Part shown: positions 1 through 8,131 of the stretch, piece by piece
Numbering within the stretch: the first letter of the stretch is position 1
Layout: each line of letters opens with the position of its first letter
Source of the DNA: Halieaceae bacterium UBA4438
GTDB lineage: Bacteria; Pseudomonadota; Gammaproteobacteria; Pseudomonadales; Halieaceae
Assembly (NCBI GenBank): GCA_002390485.1
Contig: DGPO01000106.1
Location: 19,061 to 52,208, forward strand
DNA length: 33,148 bases
Reading direction: 5' to 3'
The notes under the pieces: generated by a model
What the model was told of the DNA's origin: nothing
The model's input: the letters and a program-made list of their open reading frames with translations, nothing else
Database searches by the model: none
Program-made: the position numbers and the translations under genes

Positions 1-344
1 CTCTTCTCGACACGGTAAGAGTGAATGAGGTGTAGTTCGCCGACACCAAATTCGGCCACAGAGCGAAAAATGCGTCTGAGCATCTTCGGCCGCGGCAGAG
101 CAAGGATAACTTGAGTGGGGTGCCGCGCCCGAGGTAAGTCTTGCAACTCTACGTCGAGCGACACTTCGCTGTTGGTGACCGAGACGACGGTGGCGAGGCC
201 ACTTTTGCCGTTGATGAGTCCGACACGAACGGTCTGTCCGGGAGTGACCTTTAATATCGACAGTAGGTGTTTCGCACGGTAATCCCTGAGGACCACCGTC
301 GCGTGCGCGACCCAGTCGAGTTCTCTGAGTAAGACAATATTCAT
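1..344 (-). CDS. rsmE: RsmE-family 16S rRNA m3U1498 methyltransferase, N-terminal part (truncated by window edge)
   Basis: The minus-strand reading from an ATG at 344 gives about 114 residues and runs off the left edge. The N-terminal half looks like the small beta-barrel (PUA-like) RNA-binding domain of RsmE enzymes. The visible end reads LALPRPKMLRRIFRSVAEFG followed by HLIHSYRVEK, which I recognise as the start of the SPOUT methyltransferase domain in gammaproteobacterial RsmE-family proteins. These enzymes methylate N3 of U1498 in 16S rRNA using SAM. The gene starts 10 nt after the rimO stop, so it is probably the last visible cistron of that operon. No strong ribosome-binding site precedes the ATG. 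Many gammaproteobacteria carry this shorter RsmE-like paralogue as well as canonical RsmE, so the exact target is uncertain. The knotted SAM site lies outside the window. Confidence 0.78.
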   Translation of the reverse strand, partial: MNIVLLRELDWVAHATVVLRDYRAKHLLSILKVTPGQTVRVGLINGKSGLATVVSVTNSEVSLDVELQDLPRARHPTQVILALPRPKMLRRIFRSVAEFGVGELHLIHSYRVEK

Positions 345-354
345 AGAAAACGAA

Positions 355-1674
355 TTAGTCCGTCCACAGGTCGTAGTCGTCGGCGTCTGTGACCTTGCGT
401 GAGACGATATTGCCCGGCTGTAAGCCTGTATTGTCGCGCAGATAAACCGCGCCATCGATCTCAGGTGCGTCGCCTTTTGAGCGACCTATGGCACCGTCCG
501 GTGTAATTTCGTCAACGATTACATCCAAGGAGTGACCTATTTTTTGCTTCAACCGCGCGGAGCTGATTTCCTGCTGAAGGGCCATGAACCGATGCCAGCG
601 TTCCTCCTTCACGGCCTCAGAGACCGGGTTGTCCAGAAGATTGGCGGCAGCGCCTTCTACGGCAGAATATTTGAAGCAACCCACGCGGTCCAACGAGGCT
701 TCTTTGATGAATCCCAGTAGCTCTTCAAACTCGGCTTCTGTCTCGCCTGGGAAACCAACAATAAAGGTTGAGCGAAGCGTAATGTCGGGGCAAACGGCTC
801 GCCAGGCCTTGATACGATCGAGAGTCTTTTCGGCAGCCGCTGGTCGGCGCATGCGCTTTAATACTGAGGGGCTGCCATGCTGAAGTGGAATGTCCAGATA
901 GGGCAGAATCTTGCCCTCGGCCATGAGAGGAATGATGTTATCCACATGAGGGTAAGGGTAAACGTAGTGCAGTCGTACCCATATGCCCAAGTCGCCCAGC
1001 GCCGTTGCGAGATTGATGAGATCGCTTTTTAGCGGGCGCCCATCCCAAAAGTCTGTGCGGTATTTTATATCGACGCCATAGGCACTGGTGTCTTGCGAGA
1101 TAACAAGAAGCTCTTTAACGCCAGATCGCGCAAGTTGCTCCGCTTCTCGCATCACATCGCCAATAGGGCGACTGACCAAGTCTCCACGCAGACTTGGGAT
1201 AATACAAAACTGGCAACGATGGTTGCAGCCCTCTGAAATTTTCAAATAGGCGTAATGTCGGGGGGTGAGCTTGACACCCTGTGCGGGTATGAGATCAAGC
1301 TTGGGGTCGGGCTTGTGTGGGTTAGGCAGTACTCGACGGACTTCGGAAAGCACTTCCTCATAAGCCGCCGGACCGGTAATACCCAAGACTTTCGGGTGGC
1401 GCTCTAAAACTAAATTAGCTTGCTCGCCACCACCCATACAACCGGTGACCAGGACCCGACCGTTCTCTTCAAGCGCCTCGCCAATCGCAGCCAGCGATTC
1501 TTCCTTTGCGCTGTCGATAAACCCACAGGTATTCACAATGACAACACCGGCATCGGTATAGGAGGGCGAGACCTCGTAGCCGTCGAAGCGCAGCTGGGTC
1601 AGTATTCGCTCAGAATCGACCAAGGCTTTAGGACAGCCTAAGGAAACGAAACCGACTTTTTGGGGCTGAGACAT
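355..1674 (-). CDS. rimO: Ribosomal protein S12 methylthiotransferase RimO
   Basis: This 439-residue radical-SAM enzyme adds a methylthio group to the conserved Asp of ribosomal protein S12. The N-terminal MTTase domain has its three cluster cysteines at C14 ([13 protein letters not shown]), C50 ([14 protein letters not shown]) and C79 (VTGCMGGGE). The radical-SAM CxxxCxxC is C150, C154 and C157 in [18 protein letters not shown]. The last 60 or so residues form a TRAM-like domain (SLDVIVDEI...[16 protein letters not shown]). The [12 protein letters not shown] and FCIIPSLRG signatures are those of RimO rather than MiaB, and the length is typical. The ATG at 1674 is followed directly by the conserved start of the family. 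It lies 35 nt downstream of the DUF2244 gene and 10 nt upstream of the RsmE-type gene, so two ribosome-modification genes are adjacent. Confidence 0.97.
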   Translation of the reverse strand: MSQPQKVGFVSLGCPKALVDSERILTQLRFDGYEVSPSYTDAGVVIVNTCGFIDSAKEESLAAIGEALEENGRVLVTGCMGGGEQANLVLERHPKVLGITGPAAYEEVLSEVRRVLPNPHKPDPKLDLIPAQGVKLTPRHYAYLKISEGCNHRCQFCIIPSLRGDLVSRPIGDVMREAEQLARSGVKELLVISQDTSAYGVDIKYRTDFWDGRPLKSDLINLATALGDLGIWVRLHYVYPYPHVDNIIPLMAEGKILPYLDIPLQHGSPSVLKRMRRPAAAEKTLDRIKAWRAVCPDITLRSTFIVGFPGETEAEFEELLGFIKEASLDRVGCFKYSAVEGAAANLLDNPVSEAVKEERWHRFMALQQEISSARLKQKIGHSLDVIVDEITPDGAIGRSKGDAPEIDGAVYLRDNTGLQPGNIVSRKVTDADDYDLWTD

Positions 1675-1709
1675 TGAGGTTTACCGTATCAATCGTGTGC
1701 CGCATTGTC

Positions 1710-2213
1710 TCATAGCGTGACGTCTCGTTCGCTGCCGTAAGTGTTAACCGGTAATTCTGCACGCAATCGCTTTAATAAGTCTTCGGACTCGTCTTTGTTG
1801 AGAAACTCGCCAATGGCGGTTCGACTCTCACGGTTATGCAGCCACAACTGAGGGCCTTCCCACTTATTTTTCGGACTGATGACGTTGACGGCTGTTTCAC
1901 TGCGTGCCCAGAGCCACGTTCGTTTAGGCACAAAGTATCCTTTCTCCACCCTTATGAACTGCTCTGAGACCGTCACAATTTGACGGTATTCGAGGTTCCA
2001 ACTGACGTAATACAGCGCCCCCGCAAGCGCCATGAGCTCAGCACCTGCAAACGGTAAAATTGGCCAGGCACCGAGCAGCGCAAAGCCAATTGCTGCGCCC
2101 AATGACGGAATGGAAATCGCAATGAGCGCATAGAGGTTGGTCTGCCACGTCGCACTCTTGTTGGGTTTAACAATAATAACGCGGGCGTTATCTTCAGACT
2201 GTTCGGTAATCAC
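1710..2213 (-). CDS. DUF2244 family membrane protein
   Basis: This is a 167-residue protein with a GTG start at 2213; an AAGG about 9 nt upstream can serve as ribosome-binding site. Residues about 25-75 form two closely spaced hydrophobic segments (LYALIAISIPSLGAAIGFAL and a second through GAELMALAGALYYVSW). A soluble C-terminal domain of about 95 residues follows (EYRQIVTVSEQFIRVEKG, then a WLWARSETAV region). This is the pattern I know from the DUF2244 (integral membrane, proteobacterial) family, whose function is unknown to me. In proteobacteria it is often seen near respiratory genes, but here it sits between rluA and rimO in a housekeeping operon. No catalytic motif is visible. The family call is from memory of the overall pattern. 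Confidence 0.75.
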   Translation of the reverse strand: MITEQSEDNARVIIVKPNKSATWQTNLYALIAISIPSLGAAIGFALLGAWPILPFAGAELMALAGALYYVSWNLEYRQIVTVSEQFIRVEKGYFVPKRTWLWARSETAVNVISPKNKWEGPQLWLHNRESRTAIGEFLNKDESEDLLKRLRAELPVNTYGSERDVTL

Positions 2214-2250
2214 TGCGTCAACCCTTCTAAGGCGCTTTTCAGCCTAATGA

Positions 2251-2958
2251 TCAAAGTGAGAACGGTATCGGGGTGAACGCCGAAATCCAATCACCTGTTG
2301 AAGGTGCGCACAGTTTAAGTCGTGTCGCATGCAGTAAAAGTCTTGGAGACGCAGCCAATGCGCTGTCGTGGGCGTACATATCGCAGCCAATAATGGGGTG
2401 CCCCAAGGACTGCATATGAATACGAAGTTGGTGAGAACGCCCTGTGACAGGCATGAGCTTGATCAATGTTCGGTTTCCTGAGCGCTTGAGCACTCTGAAG
2501 TGAGTTAGCGCCTGTTTGCCGCGGACTTGGCAAATCATTTGTTTAGGGCGATTGGGCCAGTCGGTTGCGATGGGCAGTTCCACCGAGCCCTCATCGTCTA
2601 TAAGTTCACCCCACAAAATTGCTGTGTACTCTTTCTGAATCTGTCGGCGTTGGAATTGTCGCGCGAGCTCCGAGAGACTCGCTTTATGCTTGGGTACGAC
2701 CATGATTCCAGAGGTGTCCAGGTCTAATCGATGCACCGCATGAACGTCGGGGAATCGTGGCTGAAGGCGCCGAATCAAGCTGTCGTGATTCAAAGGGTGC
2801 CGTCCGGGGACGCTCAACAAATGATGGGGTTTATCGATTAACAGAAGGTCCGCATCCTCGTACACGATGTGGATGGATTCTTGGCTGTGAGGGACTAAGT
2901 AGGGCGGTAACTCGTCGTACTCAGGTGCTGATGGTGATGATGGTGCGTTGGGCGTCAC
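2251..2958 (-). CDS. rluA: RluA-family pseudouridine synthase (tRNA U32 / 23S rRNA U746 type)
   Basis: This 235-residue protein should isomerise uridine to pseudouridine in structured RNA. The catalytic signature HRLDLDTSGIMV spans residues 76-87, with D79 as nucleophile. YEDADLLLIDKP near residue 33 and the later KEYTAILWG, RGKQALTHF and TGRSHQLRIHM blocks are typical of RluA-group enzymes. There is no N-terminal S4 domain, which fits RluA rather than RluC or RluD, and the PGRHP loop is also RluA-like. Exact targets (tRNA U32 and 23S U746 in E. coli) are inferred by family. The start is a GTG whose last bases overlap the pdxJ stop (GTGA), implying translational coupling to pdxJ. An N-terminal stretch of about 25 residues rich in Pro and Ser precedes the conserved part. 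Confidence 0.9.
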   Translation of the reverse strand: MTPNAPSSPSAPEYDELPPYLVPHSQESIHIVYEDADLLLIDKPHHLLSVPGRHPLNHDSLIRRLQPRFPDVHAVHRLDLDTSGIMVVPKHKASLSELARQFQRRQIQKEYTAILWGELIDDEGSVELPIATDWPNRPKQMICQVRGKQALTHFRVLKRSGNRTLIKLMPVTGRSHQLRIHMQSLGHPIIGCDMYAHDSALAASPRLLLHATRLKLCAPSTGDWISAFTPIPFSL

Positions 2959-3722
2959 GCCGCGACTCGGCGCTCGAGAGCTTGCAAGTAACGCCTGACA
3001 CTTTCGGCGAAACCATACCGGAGCGAGTCGGTAATCAATGCGTGTCCAATGGACACCTCTAGTAAGTGGGGGATCGTGAAGTCGGGAAGGTTTGTCAGGT
3101 TCAAATCATGGCCGGCATTAATTCCCAGACCGGCATCGTGCGCCGCGACGGCGGCTTCTGAAAACTGGCAAAGAACACGCTCAAAATGACCGGCGGCGTG
3201 TGCCACGGCATAGGACTCTGTGTACAGCTCGACGCGGTCGGCACCGATCTCGGCAGCTGCACTCATGCTCTTAGGCTCAGGATCCATAAATAGACTGACG
3301 CGACAGCCCATGGCTTTGAGCGACGCAATAATCGGCACGAGTCGCTCAGCGTCTTGGCTTAAATCAAAGCCATGGTCTGATGTCAGCTGAGCGTTGGTGT
3401 CAGGCACAAGGGTCACTTGCGCGGGACGTGTGGCCTCGACGAGCGCCATAAATCCGGGGTAGGTCGCGATTCCGTCTCGATCGCTCGGCATGCGAGGCGC
3501 AAAAGGGTTGCCTTCTAGATTGAACTCGACCGCAAGTGAAGACGCTAGGTCGTAGCAGTCGGTCACTCGAATATGGCGCTGATCGGGCCTTGGGTGAACC
3601 GTGATCCCGCCGGCCCCTGCTTCAATAGCAGTCGCTGCAAATTCAAGTGGCGAGGGTACGAATGTGTCGCGCGAGTTTCGTATGAGCGCGACTTTGTTGA
3701 GATTAACGCTGAGTACAGTCAT
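2955..3722 (-). CDS. pdxJ: Pyridoxine 5'-phosphate synthase PdxJ
   Basis: PdxJ condenses 1-deoxy-xylulose 5-phosphate with 3-amino-2-oxopropyl phosphate in the last ring-forming step of DXP-dependent vitamin B6 synthesis. The 255-residue protein starts LSVNLNKVALIRNSRDT, contains the AGAGGITVHPRPDQRHI block near residue 38 and NLEGNPF near residue 70, and later has VSLFMDPEPKSM, VELYTESYA and GLGINAGHDLNL. These are the TIM-barrel motifs of PdxJ, and the usual length is about 240-250. It overlaps the cyclophilin gene upstream by 4 nt (ATGA) and rluA downstream by 4 nt (GTGA). serC, which supplies another step of the same B6 route, also lies in this window at 15941, but in a different operon. 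Confidence 0.96.
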   Translation of the reverse strand: MTVLSVNLNKVALIRNSRDTFVPSPLEFAATAIEAGAGGITVHPRPDQRHIRVTDCYDLASSLAVEFNLEGNPFAPRMPSDRDGIATYPGFMALVEATRPAQVTLVPDTNAQLTSDHGFDLSQDAERLVPIIASLKAMGCRVSLFMDPEPKSMSAAAEIGADRVELYTESYAVAHAAGHFERVLCQFSEAAVAAHDAGLGINAGHDLNLTNLPDFTIPHLLEVSIGHALITDSLRYGFAESVRRYLQALERRVAA

Positions 3723-4315
3723 GGCGAGACGCGGGTCACTCTCAAGAGGACGATTGGATCCACTGGGACGTTTTGAAGCGGCATCTGGCCTTGTTCGGTT
3801 GTTCCCACCGCGTTTGCCGTTGGTGATGAGGCCATAAAATCGACGATGCGCATGCCACTTATGACTTCCCCAAACACCGTGTAGCCTGCTTTAAAGGGCG
3901 TCCAGTCGAGATTCGGATTGTTACGATGGTTGATAAAAAATTGACTGCCCGCCGAGTCTGGATCACTGGTTCGAGCCATGGCAAGCGTGCCACGGTCGTT
4001 ATGCACACGATTTTTGGACTCATTGACCACCGATCGCTCTGTTTTTCGCTGCTTTAAATCCACGTCAAAGCCACCGCCCTGAACCATGAAGCCCTCGATA
4101 ATGCGGTGAAAAACAGTATTTTCGTAAAAACGCTCATCCACGTGACCGAGAAAATTTTCAACGGTCTTGGGTGACCTGTCGGCGAAGAGCAAGACGGTGA
4201 TGTCTCCCTCGCTTGTCTCGAGTTTCACAATGGGGTTTTCCGCACTGGCAAATGAGCTCAAGGAACAAACGAATGTGGCAATAAGGCCGATTAAGATCTG
4301 TTGGGCATATTTCAC
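3719..4315 (-). CDS. ppiA: Periplasmic cyclophilin-type peptidyl-prolyl cis-trans isomerase
   Basis: This 198-residue protein has a clear signal peptide (MKYAQQILIGLIATFVCSLS, probable cleavage after ASA near residue 25), so it should act in the periplasm on exported protein folding. The mature part is a single cyclophilin domain: VKLETSEGDITVLLF, then FHRIIEGFMVQGGG (active-site Arg in FHRII), MARTSDPDSAGSQFFIN and GYTVFGEVISGM. The start is GTG at 4315, preceded by AAGGAG at a spacing of 6, which clearly decides the start. It sits 18 nt after the SH3-domain gene and overlaps pdxJ by 4 nt. The domain matches the PpiA/PpiB group. The symbol ppiA is chosen only because the protein is exported. 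Confidence 0.92.
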   Translation of the reverse strand: MKYAQQILIGLIATFVCSLSSFASAENPIVKLETSEGDITVLLFADRSPKTVENFLGHVDERFYENTVFHRIIEGFMVQGGGFDVDLKQRKTERSVVNESKNRVHNDRGTLAMARTSDPDSAGSQFFINHRNNPNLDWTPFKAGYTVFGEVISGMRIVDFMASSPTANAVGTTEQGQMPLQNVPVDPIVLLRVTRVSP

Positions 4316-4333
4316 GGAATTCTCCTTGGCGAT

Positions 4334-5047
4334 TTATCGCCAGCCGTCGTTGCGGCGACGTTTGACGGAAAGGCGGGGTACGAGTAAGGCGATCATTATG
4401 CCGAGGGCAATCAAGACAACGACTTCAATGGTGCGGTTGCTTGAGATTCGATCCTGAAGTCGTGCGTTCTCAAGTTTCAGTAAATCGTTACGCGCGTTAG
4501 CGTCTTCTAACTTTCCAGTGAGGCTCTTGGTCATTTGATCAAGTTGAATCGCATTTGCAGAGACGCGCTTAACCTCCGCCAGCGTCTCCCGGGTCTGCTC
4601 AAGCTCTCGCGCTGCAGTGCTCATCGAGGAATCGGTCGAGGTCAGTTGCGCCATAGCCTCGTCGAGGTCGCGCTGCAGCTGGGCTGTGCGCTCAACTTCC
4701 TCAGCCAGTGTGGCCTCAAGGGCGTTGACCTGACTGCCCCGAGGTGCATTAGCCTGAAGGTACTGGGCTCGTAGGTAGCCTCGTGTGCCGCCTTTTGTCT
4801 CAATTTCAGCCCAGACACCGTCCTCGGTGAGTCCGTAATAGGTCACCTCAGTGCCCGACGGCAGCCCCTTGTTAATGATTCGATAGTCGCCGCCGGGGCC
4901 TGTGCGGACCGGTGTGAAAATAAGGTCCGTGACGTACCGGGTCTCGCTCGTTTTTGCGGTGTTCGTGTCGACTGAGTCTTGCGCTTGCGCGAGGGAGGGC
5001 AGCATAGCCAACGCGGTGATCGCTGCAAAAATTCGAAGTTTAGGCAT
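4334..5047 (-). CDS. TIGR04211-type envelope protein: signal peptide, bacterial SH3 domain, coiled coil, C-terminal membrane anchor (YgiM-like)
   Basis: From the ATG at 5047 the protein is 237 residues. It has a signal peptide (PKLRIFAAITALAMLPSLAQA), an SH3b domain (YVTDLIFTPVRTGPGGDYRI to GYLRAQYL), and a long heptad-rich stretch (LEATLAEEVERTAQLQRDL through LENARLQDRI). It ends in one transmembrane segment (EVVVLIALGIMIALLVPRL) and a basic tail. That architecture is the TIGR04211/YgiM type, presumed to bind peptidoglycan or the envelope; no enzyme activity is implied. An ATG at 5071 overlaps the yciB stop, but it would put eight extra residues before the signal peptide. The 5047 ATG has GGGGAA about 10 nt upstream and is preferred. 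It is followed 18 nt later by the periplasmic cyclophilin, which suits an envelope role. Confidence 0.85.
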   Translation of the reverse strand: MPKLRIFAAITALAMLPSLAQAQDSVDTNTAKTSETRYVTDLIFTPVRTGPGGDYRIINKGLPSGTEVTYYGLTEDGVWAEIETKGGTRGYLRAQYLQANAPRGSQVNALEATLAEEVERTAQLQRDLDEAMAQLTSTDSSMSTAARELEQTRETLAEVKRVSANAIQLDQMTKSLTGKLEDANARNDLLKLENARLQDRISSNRTIEVVVLIALGIMIALLVPRLSVKRRRNDGWR

Positions 5048-5070
5048 AGTGAAATCGTTCCCCAACGACA

Positions 5071-5679
5071 TTAAAACGTTGTCGTATTCTTGTTCTCATC
5101 AGAATTGGCGACCTCTTTTAAGTGGGGCCCCATAACAACCCCAATCAAAAGAATCAGTAACACGGAGAAACCCAGGCTCGACCAAAGCTTGAACGAGACC
5201 CAGGTTTCCATGGAATAATTATAGGCCACGTATAAATTGACGGCACCCACCATTGCGAAGTGCAGCGCCGAAACTAATGTGACTCGCTTCCAGATTTGTG
5301 CGGGCATTTGCACCCCGCCGCCCAGCAGGGCTTCAAAGAGGCAGCGGCCTCGGATTACATGCCAACCGACGCATGTGACCGCAAGCACCCAGTTTACTAC
5401 CGTGGGCTTCCAAAAAATAAAAACAGGATCTCGCAACAAGACCGTGGCGCTGCCGAATACGGTGACAACCAATGCAACACCCAAGAGGCGCTTTTCGACG
5501 GCGCCCCATACAAGCTTCACAATGAGAAGCTGCAAAAAGGTAGCCGATATGAGCGCGATGGTGGCCGAATAAATGCCGTCGAACGTGTAGACCACATCGC
5601 CCACGGCAACCGTCGTACCTGACAGTTGGAACGTCAAAAAGAAAATGACAAGGGGTAAGAATTCTAGGAGTTGCTTCAT
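5071..5679 (-). CDS. yciB: Inner membrane septation protein YciB (IspA)
   Basis: This 202-residue, almost entirely hydrophobic protein has about five or six membrane segments. It begins MKQLLEFLPLVIFFLTFQLSG, the family signature, and continues with YSATIALISATFLQLLIVKL, FWKPTVVNWVLA and FKLWSSLGFSVLLILLIGVVMG. YciB is linked to cell envelope and septum synthesis in enterobacteria and Shigella. A hydrophilic C-terminal tail of about 18 residues follows the last helix. It is the first gene of the minus-strand operon and is divergent from the rnm-like gene across 64 nt, so both promoters must lie in 5680-5743. The family call is firm; its molecular role is not well settled. Confidence 0.93.
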   Translation of the reverse strand: MKQLLEFLPLVIFFLTFQLSGTTVAVGDVVYTFDGIYSATIALISATFLQLLIVKLVWGAVEKRLLGVALVVTVFGSATVLLRDPVFIFWKPTVVNWVLAVTCVGWHVIRGRCLFEALLGGGVQMPAQIWKRVTLVSALHFAMVGAVNLYVAYNYSMETWVSFKLWSSLGFSVLLILLIGVVMGPHLKEVANSDENKNTTTF

Positions 5680-5743
5680 GTCGGCTCTGGTATGATTCGG
5701 TTTTGGATAATCGGGCGGCTCTTGGGCTGCAAGTGTAGTAATT
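5680..5743. promoter_or_regulatory. Divergent intergenic region between yciB and the rnm-like gene
   Basis: These 64 nt must hold the start signals of both the long minus-strand operon and the plus-strand rnm-yciO block. TATGAT at 5691-5696 is a -10-like hexamer on the plus strand. On the minus strand a TTGCAG and a TATCCA are 17 nt apart. Both are weak matches, so no promoter is asserted firmly. Confidence 0.3.
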
Positions 5744-6580
5744 GTGATCGTTGACTACCACACACATTCGTTGGCTTCTGACGGAGCGCTATCACCGTCG
5801 GAGCTGCTCTCGCGTGCTCGTACGTCGGGCGTATCCAAGTTTGCGATTACCGATCATGACACAACCGCTGGCTATTTGTCGGTCAAAGACAGCGATGATG
5901 CCAGAGCGGTGGGATTGATTTCTGGTGTGGAGTTGTCGTGCAAGTGGGCGACTGCGTCGATCCATGTGGTGGGGCTGGGCTTTGATGCGCTGGCGCCTGA
6001 AATGCAAGCCATGATCAAGACGTTAACCGCTGCCCGACGCGCGCGCGCGAGCAAAATCGCCTCGCGACTGGAAAAAGCAGGTATCGCTGGCGCCTATGAC
6101 GGTGCAATGGCCTTGGCCGGTGACAGCCAAATTGGTCGACCTCACTTCGCAGCATGGATGGTCGAAGCCGGCGCCGTGGGAAGTGTGACTGAAGCATTTG
6201 ATAAATACTTGGGCGCAGGCAAACCGGGCGATGTGAAAATGTTTTGGCCGTCGCTGGCCGAGGTGGTTTCGGGTATTACCGCCTCGGGCGGGATCGCGGT
6301 GCTGGCGCACCCGCTGAAGTACCGACTGACGGGCATGAAACTTCGCGCCTTGCTGAACGACTTTAAGGCATCGGGAGGGCGAGCGATTGAAATTTTGAAC
6401 GGTCGACAAACCGACGCCGACTCTAAGCGGCTTCTTCAGCTCATGGAATCCAATGATCTCATCCCTTCGGTAGGTTCAGACTTTCATCGCGAGTTTGAAT
6501 ACGGGCCGCGTCTGGGAATTGATGTCGAGCGACTGCCCAAGGGGCGTTACATATGGGAGGCTCTTGAGGCGGCCCTATGA
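5744..6580 (+). CDS. rnm: PHP-domain phosphoesterase, RNase AM / YciV (TrpH) type
   Basis: This 278-residue protein begins VDYHTHSLASDGALSPSEL, with the HxH metal ligands of the PHP domain near residues 6 and 8. ITDHDT follows near residue 38, then GVELSC near 66 and HVVGLGFD near 75, and GSDFHREFEYG near 248. In E. coli the homologue Rnm (YciV) is a 5'-to-3' exonuclease that matures the 5' ends of rRNAs. Related proteins hydrolyse nucleoside 3',5'-bisphosphates, so either activity is possible. The start is GTG; the conserved DYHTHS block begins two codons later, leaving no room for a much later start. It overlaps yciO by 4 nt (ATGA), the same pairing as yciV-yciO in E. coli, although no trp genes are seen here. 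Confidence 0.9.
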   Translation: MIVDYHTHSLASDGALSPSELLSRARTSGVSKFAITDHDTTAGYLSVKDSDDARAVGLISGVELSCKWATASIHVVGLGFDALAPEMQAMIKTLTAARRARASKIASRLEKAGIAGAYDGAMALAGDSQIGRPHFAAWMVEAGAVGSVTEAFDKYLGAGKPGDVKMFWPSLAEVVSGITASGGIAVLAHPLKYRLTGMKLRALLNDFKASGGRAIEILNGRQTDADSKRLLQLMESNDLIPSVGSDFHREFEYGPRLGIDVERLPKGRYIWEALEAAL

Positions 6581-7197
6581 GTCAATTCTTCTCGATTCAT
6601 CCCGAAACACCACAGGGCAGACTGGTCCAGCAAGCGGTCGAAATATTGACTCGCGGTGGCGTGATTGTGTATCCCACCGACTCGGCCTATGCGCTGGGGT
6701 GTCTTTTGGACAATAAGGCAGGTGCCGAACGCATTCGTATGATTCGTAAGCTTGCAGATGATCATAATTTTACGCTCGTCTGCCGTGACCTGTCGGAGTT
6801 GTCACGCTATGCACGCGTTGACAACGCGGCTTATCGCCAGATTAAACACGCGACACCTGGGCCCTACACGTTTATTTTTGAGGCGAGTAAAGAGGTACCG
6901 CGGCGGCTGATGAATCCGAAGCGTAAGACGATCGGTTTGCGGGTTCCTGACAATGCCATTACTCAAGCGCTGCTGCATGAGTTGGCGGCACCCTTAATGT
7001 CCTCGACACTTTTGCTCCCGACAGATGACTATCCACTTAGCGATCCGTACGATATACGCGCAACCCTTGAGCATGACGTCGACTTGGTGATTGATGGCGG
7101 GTACTGTGGTCTGGAGCCGACGACAGTTGTTGATATGAGTGGTGACGAAACGAGGATTTTACGCCGCGGTTTAGGTGCCTTGGAAGCTTTTGGCTAG
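6577..7197 (+). CDS. yciO: YciO-type protein of the Sua5/YrdC threonylcarbamoyl-AMP synthase family
   Basis: This is a 206-residue single-domain YrdC-like protein. Recognisable blocks are GGVIVYPTDSAYALGC near residue 27 (nucleotide and carbonate pocket region), MIRKLADDHNFTLVCRDLSE, ATPGPYTFIFEASKEVPRR, and KRKTIGLRVPDN. The C-terminal end has TTVVDMSGDETRILRRGLG. The family makes threonylcarbamoyl-AMP for tRNA t6A synthesis. YciO is the shorter paralogue of TsaC and its in vivo role is less certain. The HNF in place of the KRP/HRP typical of TsaC in the KR(P)xxxPL region supports YciO rather than TsaC. It is translationally coupled to the rnm-like gene upstream, and scpA starts 14 nt after its stop. 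Confidence 0.9.
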   Translation: MSQFFSIHPETPQGRLVQQAVEILTRGGVIVYPTDSAYALGCLLDNKAGAERIRMIRKLADDHNFTLVCRDLSELSRYARVDNAAYRQIKHATPGPYTFIFEASKEVPRRLMNPKRKTIGLRVPDNAITQALLHELAAPLMSSTLLLPTDDYPLSDPYDIRATLEHDVDLVIDGGYCGLEPTTVVDMSGDETRILRRGLGALEAFG

Positions 7198-7211
7198 GTT
7201 CTAGGATTAAT

Positions 7212-8129
7212 GTGACTGAGATCATCAACAAAACGGATGCAGAGACTGAGCTCGCGAAAAACGAGCATGACGGCGCGAGCACGGATCGCTCGCCGCCCGA
7301 TTCGCTGCGCGCGTCAGACGCTGTGGAAAAGCGTATGGGGCAGCCGCAGCAAGGCGAGATGCCGTTCGCCGTGGTTTTAGGCGAGGCCTTAACAGAGCTG
7401 CCCAAAGATTTGTATATTCCACCGCGAGCCCTCGAGGTTTTTCTTGAGGCGTTTGAAGGCCCGCTCGATTTATTGCTGTACCTCATTCGGCGCCAGAATC
7501 TCAATATTCTTGATATTGACGTCGCGAGCATTACAGAGCAGTACATGCAGTACGTTGATCTCATGGATGCCATGCAGTTTGAGTTGGCGGCGGAGTATCT
7601 GCTCATGGCGGCGATGTTGGCGGAGATCAAGTCGCGTATGTTGCTGCCTCGGTCTACCGAAGTCGATGACGAAGAGGAAGACCCAAGGGCGATGCTGGTA
7701 AGGCGCCTTCAGGAATACGAGCGATTTAAGAAGGCGGCCGAGGACATGGCGGCCCTGCCGCGTGTCGAGAGAGACACCTGGGTGGGTTCTGCGGAGCCGC
7801 CGGTGAGCGAGCGTACCAAGCCTCTGCCGGACGTGAACTTGCAAGATCTTGTGATTGCCTTTTCGGAAGTTCTAAAGCGTGCAGACCTCTACGAGAGTCA
7901 CCAGATTAAGCGCGAGTCACTGTCCACGCGGGAGCGCATGGCCGACGTGCTACAGGCGCTTCAGAAGCAAGAATTTTGCTCTTTTGATGCCCTATTTAAG
8001 GTTGAAGAAGGACGCTTGGGGGTTGTTGTGACGTTCCTGGCAATTTTGGAATTGATTAAAGAGTCTTTGGTCGACATCGTGCAGTCAGAAGAATTTGCGC
8101 CGATCCATATCAAAGCAAGAAGCGAGTAA
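7212..8129 (+). CDS. scpA: Segregation and condensation protein A (kleisin) ScpA
   Basis: ScpA is the kleisin that bridges SMC heads with ScpB in the bacterial condensin. The conserved core begins LPKDLYIPPRALEVFLEAFE, then GPLDLLLYLIRRQNLNILDI, EQYMQYVDLM and AAEYLLMAAMLAEIKSRMLL. The C-terminal winged helix ends FLAILELIKESLVDIVQSEE. The GTG start at 7212 gives 305 residues, of which the first 40 or so are charged and unlike the family. An in-frame ATG at 7335 (GGAA 8 nt upstream; MGQPQQGEMPFAVVLGEAL) would give 264 residues, closer to the usual length, and is a real alternative. scpB follows after 2 nt. Confidence 0.93.
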   Translation: MTEIINKTDAETELAKNEHDGASTDRSPPDSLRASDAVEKRMGQPQQGEMPFAVVLGEALTELPKDLYIPPRALEVFLEAFEGPLDLLLYLIRRQNLNILDIDVASITEQYMQYVDLMDAMQFELAAEYLLMAAMLAEIKSRMLLPRSTEVDDEEEDPRAMLVRRLQEYERFKKAAEDMAALPRVERDTWVGSAEPPVSERTKPLPDVNLQDLVIAFSEVLKRADLYESHQIKRESLSTRERMADVLQALQKQEFCSFDALFKVEEGRLGVVVTFLAILELIKESLVDIVQSEEFAPIHIKARSE

Positions 8130-8131
8130 AT

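Noticed and set aside
584..883. Plus-strand reading frames opposite rimO and similar frames opposite other genes throughout
   Set aside because: They lie wholly inside well-identified genes, show no protein-like motifs, and have no start signals of their own.
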